Shown here: piece by piece, positions 35,587 through 39,211 of the stretch
Layout of the letters: each line of letters starts with the position of its first letter
Numbering within the stretch: position 1 is the stretch's first letter
Assembly: GCA_902783595.1 (NCBI GenBank)
Contig: CACZRR010000039.1
Coordinates: 1 to 39,211, forward strand
Direction of reading: 5' to 3'
DNA: 39,211 nucleotides
Origin: an uncultured Bacteroidota bacterium
GTDB taxonomy: Bacteria; Bacteroidota; Bacteroidia; Bacteroidales; P3
Made by a program: the position numbers and the translations under genes
The notes under the pieces: model-generated
The model's database searches: none
Told to the model about the DNA's origin: nothing
What the model saw: only the letters and a program-made list of their open reading frames with translations

Positions 35587-38133
35587 TCACTCCAATATTG
35601 CAGCGATGGGAACGGTGCTGTCCATCAAGCCGATACGGGTATCCGAAGCGTGGCGGTTCATACCGGTATAGACGAGCGAGGCATCTTCATAGCGACGGAA
35701 TTTCAAGATAGCATCGTTCATCTGTGCCCTATTGAAGACACCGACGCGCAGCAGCAGGTCGAAGTCGTCGATGGTCAACCCTGTGACCCTCTCGAAGAGC
35801 GACGGCTCCAGCTTGCGGATGACATCCTCAAGACTCTCCTCGCGGTAGTCAGTGAGGTACATAAAGATGGGAATACGCGTAGCGAACTTCATCAGTTTTT
35901 CTTGCACCTCGCGTCGCTTAGAGCGGTATTCCTTCTCCTCCTGCGACAGCTCTTTCTTTTTCTTACTATCACCGCCCTCGCCCGCCTCACGTTTCAGTTT
36001 CTTTATCTTCTCGGCACGGTTTACTATGCTCTCAATAATATCGCCACCCAATGCGCGGAAGCCTTCTATCTTCATGATGGTGGCCAGTGCCTCGGGGTTG
36101 TCGAGCACCCGTTGCAGGGTGGCATTGTCCACATTCACCAACTGGGCGCTGTTCCATCGACGAGCCAGCAGGGTGCCGCTGGTGCCGTTGTCCACAAAGT
36201 CGAGAATCTCGGTGGCATCCACCCTCTTCATCGAGCTGCCGTCGAACTGCAGGATGGGCAGGAAGTTGATAAAGTCGCCCACCTTGTCGGTGATACGGCG
36301 GTTGCTGTCCACGTCAAGTTGGTTGGCGTAGGTCACCACCTCACGCAGGGCACGGTTGGGTGCGAAATCGAAGACATAGCAGGTGGGCTTGAGGATGGTT
36401 TTCTTCGTGGGGTCGTCCTTGTCGACGGCTGTCCAGGGGCTCTGCACGCGGAAAGCCGTCTGGAAATAGGTCTCGGGGCTCGAGCAGTTGCGCAACATCA
36501 GCAATCCGCCCAGCGGACGCAAGGTGACACCCGTTGTCAGCTTGCCGCAGGTCAGCGTGATGGTGCGTGTTTTGAGGGGATTCTCGCCCATGGCGTCGCG
36601 CACCGGTCCGAGGGCATCAACGCCGATGCCAGCCTTGCTGCCACTGCAGTTGATGACAGTGTAGTTCCGGTAGAAACCATTAGCGGGACGCTGCAGCAAT
36701 GCCTCCATGGCGTCGCACGAGGCCACGTTGGGCAGGAACCACATCGTGTGGGCGCAGAGGTCAAGCAATCGTGTATCCTCAAAGGGCAACGGCGGATGCT
36801 CATTCAGCGGCGATCCTGCGTCGCCATAGATAGGTGCCTTGCCGCGGATAATGTCGAGCCACTTCTGCACCGCCTTCTCATGCACGAAGGTTTTGCCCTC
36901 CGCACGGAAGAATTCGTTTAGGTCGAACCCGTCCATATCCCATTGTTCTATCATCGCCCCGAGGTCCTGCGGCATCTGGTAGGTCATCATCACCATCGTG
37001 GGCATCTCCAGGTAGGGGCCACCCACCTCTTCCTTCCGTGCTTGCTCGTCTTGGTAGGTCCAGTTGAATATCTGGTTCTCCATAAACTCGCCCGTTGCCA
37101 GGGCGCGGAACGGCGTTCCGCTGAGGTAGAGGTAGTGCCGTCCCGTGATGGGCACCTCCTCGTCATCCCAAGCGCGGCCGCTCTCCACATCGATGCCGCT
37201 CTCACTCATCACAGCGTCCTCCTCGGCCTGCCGTCGCTTGGCATCGGCATCGCCAAGGTCCAGCAGGCTCTTGGCGTTGTCGTTCCAGGCGCCGAAGTGG
37301 TACTCGTCCAGCACTATCAGGTCCCAGTCGATGCTGTGCACCCACTCGTTCTTGGGCTTGATGTTGCCATACTTGTCCCTGCCGAGATAGTCTTGGAACG
37401 AGCCGAAGACCACCAATGGAGTTGAAAGTTGAGAGTGGAAAGTGGAAAGCGAGGCTGGCGCGTCCAAGCTCTTTCCACTTTCATCTTTCCACTTTCCACT
37501 ATAGTACCGCCAGCCTTCGAAGTCTCTATGCCGCAGCAGGTCGTCGCGCCACGAGTCCTCCACGGCGGGCTTGAAGGTAAGCACCAGCACCCGCTTAGCC
37601 CCCATCCGTTTGGCCAGCTGGTAGGTGGCAAAGGTCTTGCCGAAGCGCATCTTGGCGTTCCACAGATAGTGGCTCGGGCGGTCGGGTTCCTCCTCGTCCA
37701 TCATGGCGAAGTAGTCGGCAGTGTCTTTTACAGCTTTCTCTTGTTCCTCGCGCATCTTGTAGTCGAGGTCGCGCACCGTCTCCACGTGTGTGTCGCGGTG
37801 ACGCACCGCCACGTAGGCCGCCTTGGCCTCGCGCAGCGAGCAGCGGCACCACTCCCCTATCAACTCTTTCCCCATGCGGCGCAGCATCTCGTGCAGGTCG
37901 TGATCAGAAAAACTCTCGCCACTGCCGTCGGCATAGAAGGCGTTGTCATGCCACAGCAGGTGATATGTTTTGTGTGGCTCCGTGATGGGGTGCTGCTCGT
38001 CGATACGCCTGCGCACGTCGGCACGTGTCGTCTGCCCGATCTTGATCCAGCCGGGGAACGAGGTGTCGTCGTACATGTAAATCTGCGGCACCGCGCGCCG
38101 CATCTCAGGGAGTATCTGTTCTGTGGTCTGCAT
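35587..38133 (-). CDS. GIY-YIG-type nuclease domain fused to SF2 helicase (restriction-like)
   Basis: The protein has 848 residues. The N-terminus (about 14-110) shows IYMYDDTSFPGWIKIGQTTRADV, in which GIY-YIG-like IYMY and IKIG elements and a later LHEMLRR fit a T5orf172/GIY-YIG fold. The SF2 motor follows: Walker A-like MRFGKT with K166, DEYH box at 276-279, LYLSGTPFRAL motif III, and TLTCGKLTTGVTL ... AFRVQSPW for motifs V-VI. The architecture is that of restriction helicases that cut DNA after translocation. It is downstream of an Eco57I-like methyltransferase fragment, so it is probably the restriction part of an R-M system. A 7-bp-period palindromic insert (residues about 212-238) lies between motifs I and II. 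Confidence 0.8.
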   Translation of the reverse strand: MQTTEQILPEMRRAVPQIYMYDDTSFPGWIKIGQTTRADVRRRIDEQHPITEPHKTYHLLWHDNAFYADGSGESFSDHDLHEMLRRMGKELIGEWCRCSLREAKAAYVAVRHRDTHVETVRDLDYKMREEQEKAVKDTADYFAMMDEEEPDRPSHYLWNAKMRFGKTFATYQLAKRMGAKRVLVLTFKPAVEDSWRDDLLRHRDFEGWRYYSGKWKDESGKSLDAPASLSTFHSQLSTPLVVFGSFQDYLGRDKYGNIKPKNEWVHSIDWDLIVLDEYHFGAWNDNAKSLLDLGDADAKRRQAEEDAVMSESGIDVESGRAWDDEEVPITGRHYLYLSGTPFRALATGEFMENQIFNWTYQDEQARKEEVGGPYLEMPTMVMMTYQMPQDLGAMIEQWDMDGFDLNEFFRAEGKTFVHEKAVQKWLDIIRGKAPIYGDAGSPLNEHPPLPFEDTRLLDLCAHTMWFLPNVASCDAMEALLQRPANGFYRNYTVINCSGSKAGIGVDALGPVRDAMGENPLKTRTITLTCGKLTTGVTLRPLGGLLMLRNCSSPETYFQTAFRVQSPWTAVDKDDPTKKTILKPTCYVFDFAPNRALREVVTYANQLDVDSNRRITDKVGDFINFLPILQFDGSSMKRVDATEILDFVDNGTSGTLLARRWNSAQLVNVDNATLQRVLDNPEALATIMKIEGFRALGGDIIESIVNRAEKIKKLKREAGEGGDSKKKKELSQEEKEYRSKRREVQEKLMKFATRIPIFMYLTDYREESLEDVIRKLEPSLFERVTGLTIDDFDLLLRVGVFNRAQMNDAILKFRRYEDASLVYTGMNRHASDTRIGLMDSTVPIAAILE
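37421..37500. repeat. In-frame palindromic heptamer-repeat element in the helicase gene
   Basis: GTTGAAA, GTTGAGA, GTGGAAA and GTGGAAA occur in tandem at 37421-37448. The opposite arm (37468-37500) is made of the same heptamers on the other strand. AGTGGAAAGTGGAAAG (37434-37449) and its perfect complement (37485-37500) form a 16-bp stem with a 35-base loop. It is translated as a Ser/Lys/Leu-rich insert starting SGKWKDESGK. Confidence 0.9.
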
Positions 38134-38201
38134 AATATGTCAATTTGTCCGTTATCATTTCAAACAGACGCCCTTATGCAGAAATAATAGGTAGAAAAGT
38201 A

Positions 38202-38513
38202 TTAATGATACAAGCTTCCGTGTACCACATCGCGAACCCATACGAATTGTTCGCCTGTAGTCTCATCTTCACATACTTCGTAAGCAAACACAAACCCCTC
38301 GCATAGAAACTCCTGCCATTCTTGTTCAATCCATTCTTGTTTCAACCAAGCCTTGCGGAATCCTTGCATACGACACAAGGTCTGTAATCCTTTCTCCATC
38401 CGCCATATCTTTCTGTCCACAGTCTCCTTTGTGAGGGTTATGTGGTTCTGCATGGCTGCATAGTAGAAAGTGTTTACCTTCTCAAAAACCTGTTCGTCGA
38501 TAAATACCCTCAT
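38202..38513 (-). CDS. Small protein, RelE/ParE-like toxin candidate
   Basis: The protein has 103 residues. The N-terminal helical part (MRVFIDEQVFEKVNTFYYAAM ... WRMEKGLQTL) is followed by a beta-hairpin-like end: GFVFAYEVCEDETTGEQFVWVRDVVHGSLY. The strand-turn-strand ending in V-x-D-V-x-HG-x-x-Y resembles the C-terminal sheet of ParE/RelE superfamily toxins. The gene overlaps the upstream 115-residue gene by 4 bases (ATGA), the usual toxin-antitoxin coupling. It lies 68 bases before the helicase on the same strand. Target (gyrase, ribosome) cannot be told. It could also be an unrelated small accessory protein. Confidence 0.55.
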   Translation of the reverse strand: MRVFIDEQVFEKVNTFYYAAMQNHITLTKETVDRKIWRMEKGLQTLCRMQGFRKAWLKQEWIEQEWQEFLCEGFVFAYEVCEDETTGEQFVWVRDVVHGSLYH

Positions 38514-38857
38514 GCTTTCGAACCGTAAAACTTGTCGACCGTTGCATACAGTTTGGCGGTGAACTGCTCTATTGTCATACTTCTTTGCATCACATCATTG
38601 ATAGAGCATTTACGGGGCACAATAGGAGTGTCTTCCACACATCCAGTGGTATGATTGTGTGTACTCTCAATTATTTCATTCATACGTCTGCGAGATTCCT
38701 CGAGGGTAAAGCATTGTGCTATTTCCTCCTCTGTAATAATACGGGGCTTGTGTGGAGATGGAACGAAGCCATTATGGTGGGCACTCACAGTCCCATATTG
38801 TACATCAGGTTCACTAACACCATTGTTCCCTTCTTCTATTGTGTCATATTCATTCAT
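38510..38857 (-). CDS. Small protein, antitoxin candidate of the pair
   Basis: The protein has 115 residues and was not recognised by family. The first 35 residues are polar and likely unstructured. They are followed by a helix-rich portion (ITEEEIAQCFTLEESRRRMNEII) and a final amphipathic helix (SMTIEQFTAKLYATVDKFYGSKA). It is acidic overall in the N-terminal half, and its stop overlaps the start of the RelE/ParE-like gene. Antitoxins usually lie first in the operon and bind DNA and the toxin. The position fits, but no DNA-binding motif is evident. A 10-bp palindrome (38927-38936) upstream could be its operator. Confidence 0.5.
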   Translation of the reverse strand: MNEYDTIEEGNNGVSEPDVQYGTVSAHHNGFVPSPHKPRIITEEEIAQCFTLEESRRRMNEIIESTHNHTTGCVEDTPIVPRKCSINDVMQRSMTIEQFTAKLYATVDKFYGSKA

Positions 38858-38926
38858 GTCTTTTTAACGGCAATGTGTTCCAATTATTGTATGGGATTCC
38901 TTTTATTTTCTACCTAATTATTTCAA

Positions 38927-38936
38927 AGAGCGCTCT
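38927..38936. promoter_or_regulatory. Palindrome AGAGCGCTCT upstream of the small gene pair
   Basis: This perfect 10-bp palindrome is 70 bases upstream of the antitoxin candidate start, where a self-regulating operator would be expected. A further stem (GCCGAG 38950-38955 with CTCGGC 38964-38969) follows the methyltransferase stop. No TAnnTTTG box was found beside it. Confidence 0.35.
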
Positions 38937-39012
38937 GTTATATGTTGTTGCCGAGTCTTTCCCCTCGGCGTGGGTTTTTACGGTCCTTTGGTAATCCGTC
39001 GGCGATGTTGGC

Positions 39013-39211
39013 CTATTCCATCGGTCGTATCATACTCTCGATAAAGGCAATCTCGTCCTTGTCCAAACCGTATTTCTTATACAGCATCTCGTCCGTCCAT
39101 GGGTGGGAGAAGTCTTGAAGGGGAACGAACTCAAATGCGTCAGGGGGAGTACTTTGTGTGGAGGTCTTGGTAGCCACTAAAAGGCGAACAAACTTTGTGT
39201 TCAAATAAGAA
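39013..39211 (-). CDS. Eco57I-type restriction-modification DNA methyltransferase, C-terminal end
   Basis: The frame is open to the window edge (codons read Ser-Tyr-Leu before the TTG at 39204), so only the last 66 or so residues are present. NTKFVRLLVATKTSTQ, FEFVPLQDFSHPWTDEMLY and KYGLDKDEIAFIESMIRPME are the characteristic C-terminus of Bacteroidetes Eco57I-like N6-adenine DNA methylases found beside restriction helicases. The catalytic NPPY motif would lie outside the window. It is upstream of the small gene pair and the GIY-YIG/helicase gene on the same strand, completing an R-M-like locus. The assignment is strong for the family but cannot be confirmed from the core. Confidence 0.75.
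   Translation of the reverse strand, partial: SYLNTKFVRLLVATKTSTQSTPPDAFEFVPLQDFSHPWTDEMLYKKYGLDKDEIAFIESMIRPME

Noticed and set aside
35650..36921. Long open frame antisense to the GIY-YIG/helicase gene (423 codons)
   Set aside because: It overlaps the coding strand of the helicase motor motifs, and its sequence has no domain pattern. It is the complement of a real gene.
38950..38980. Terminator after the methyltransferase gene
   Set aside because: The GCCGAG/CTCGGC stem has no T-run on the minus strand, where it would need one. The T-rich side faces the plus strand, where there is no gene to terminate.

Overview
The window looks like chromosomal DNA of a member of the Bacteroidales (Bacteroidota), probably Prevotellaceae-like. 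The evidence is a complete Bacteroides-type aerotolerance (bat) operon, a cargo protein with a type IX secretion C-terminal tail, a SecA of about 1,100 residues with a SEC-C tail, and several promoters of the Bacteroidota form TTTG-N19/20-TAnnTTTG. No rRNA, tRNA, CRISPR array or insertion sequence was recognised. The genus is an inference.

Layout. (1) 1-5085 (+): a tightly packed operon with the end of dipeptidase E, a Pif1/RecD-like helicase with an HRDC-like tail, endonuclease IV, a DUF2461 protein and an EamA transporter. (2) 5082-8139 (-): a sodium-dependent NSS transporter and an MFS transporter, divergent from a hotdog thioesterase (8267-8656, +). (3) 8657-13221 (-): tyrosyl-tRNA synthetase, then a large secreted beta-propeller-like T9SS cargo protein with a clear terminator and promoter. 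(4) 13222-13703: a 482-bp intergenic region with seven tandem 11-bp repeats. (5) 13704-24259 (+): moxR, a DUF58 gene, an anchored exported protein, batA, batB, batC, batD, batE, then rseC-like, ruvC and a transglutaminase-like lipoprotein gene, nearly gapless and possibly one transcript. (6) 24334-26948 (+): an exported caspase-fold protein whose catalytic Cys is replaced by Ser, then a lone beta-keto acid cleavage enzyme. (7) 26959-31922: two (+) glycosyltransferases, a (-) glycosyltransferase and a (+) hexapeptide acyltransferase that diverge from a 43-bp perfect palindrome carrying a promoter box in each arm, then trmH and a small exported PepSY-like protein. (8) 31999-35316 (-): secA. (9) 35587-39211 (-): a restriction-modification-like locus, with the C-terminus of an Eco57I-type DNA methyltransferase at the edge, a two-gene toxin-antitoxin-like pair, and a GIY-YIG/SF2 helicase protein.

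How the genes work together. The bat block couples a MoxR ATPase to VWA proteins and TPR proteins at the cell envelope and is associated with stress or oxygen tolerance. The helicase, nfo and ruvC contribute to DNA repair. The glycosyltransferase/acyltransferase group probably modifies a surface glycan or lipid. The right-hand end looks like accessory DNA for defence.

The least ordinary signals are the pseudo-caspase, the toxin-antitoxin-like pair between a methyltransferase and its likely helicase/nuclease partner, two different short-period repeats embedded in frame in two helicase genes, the 11-bp repeat array, and the palindromic divergent promoter.
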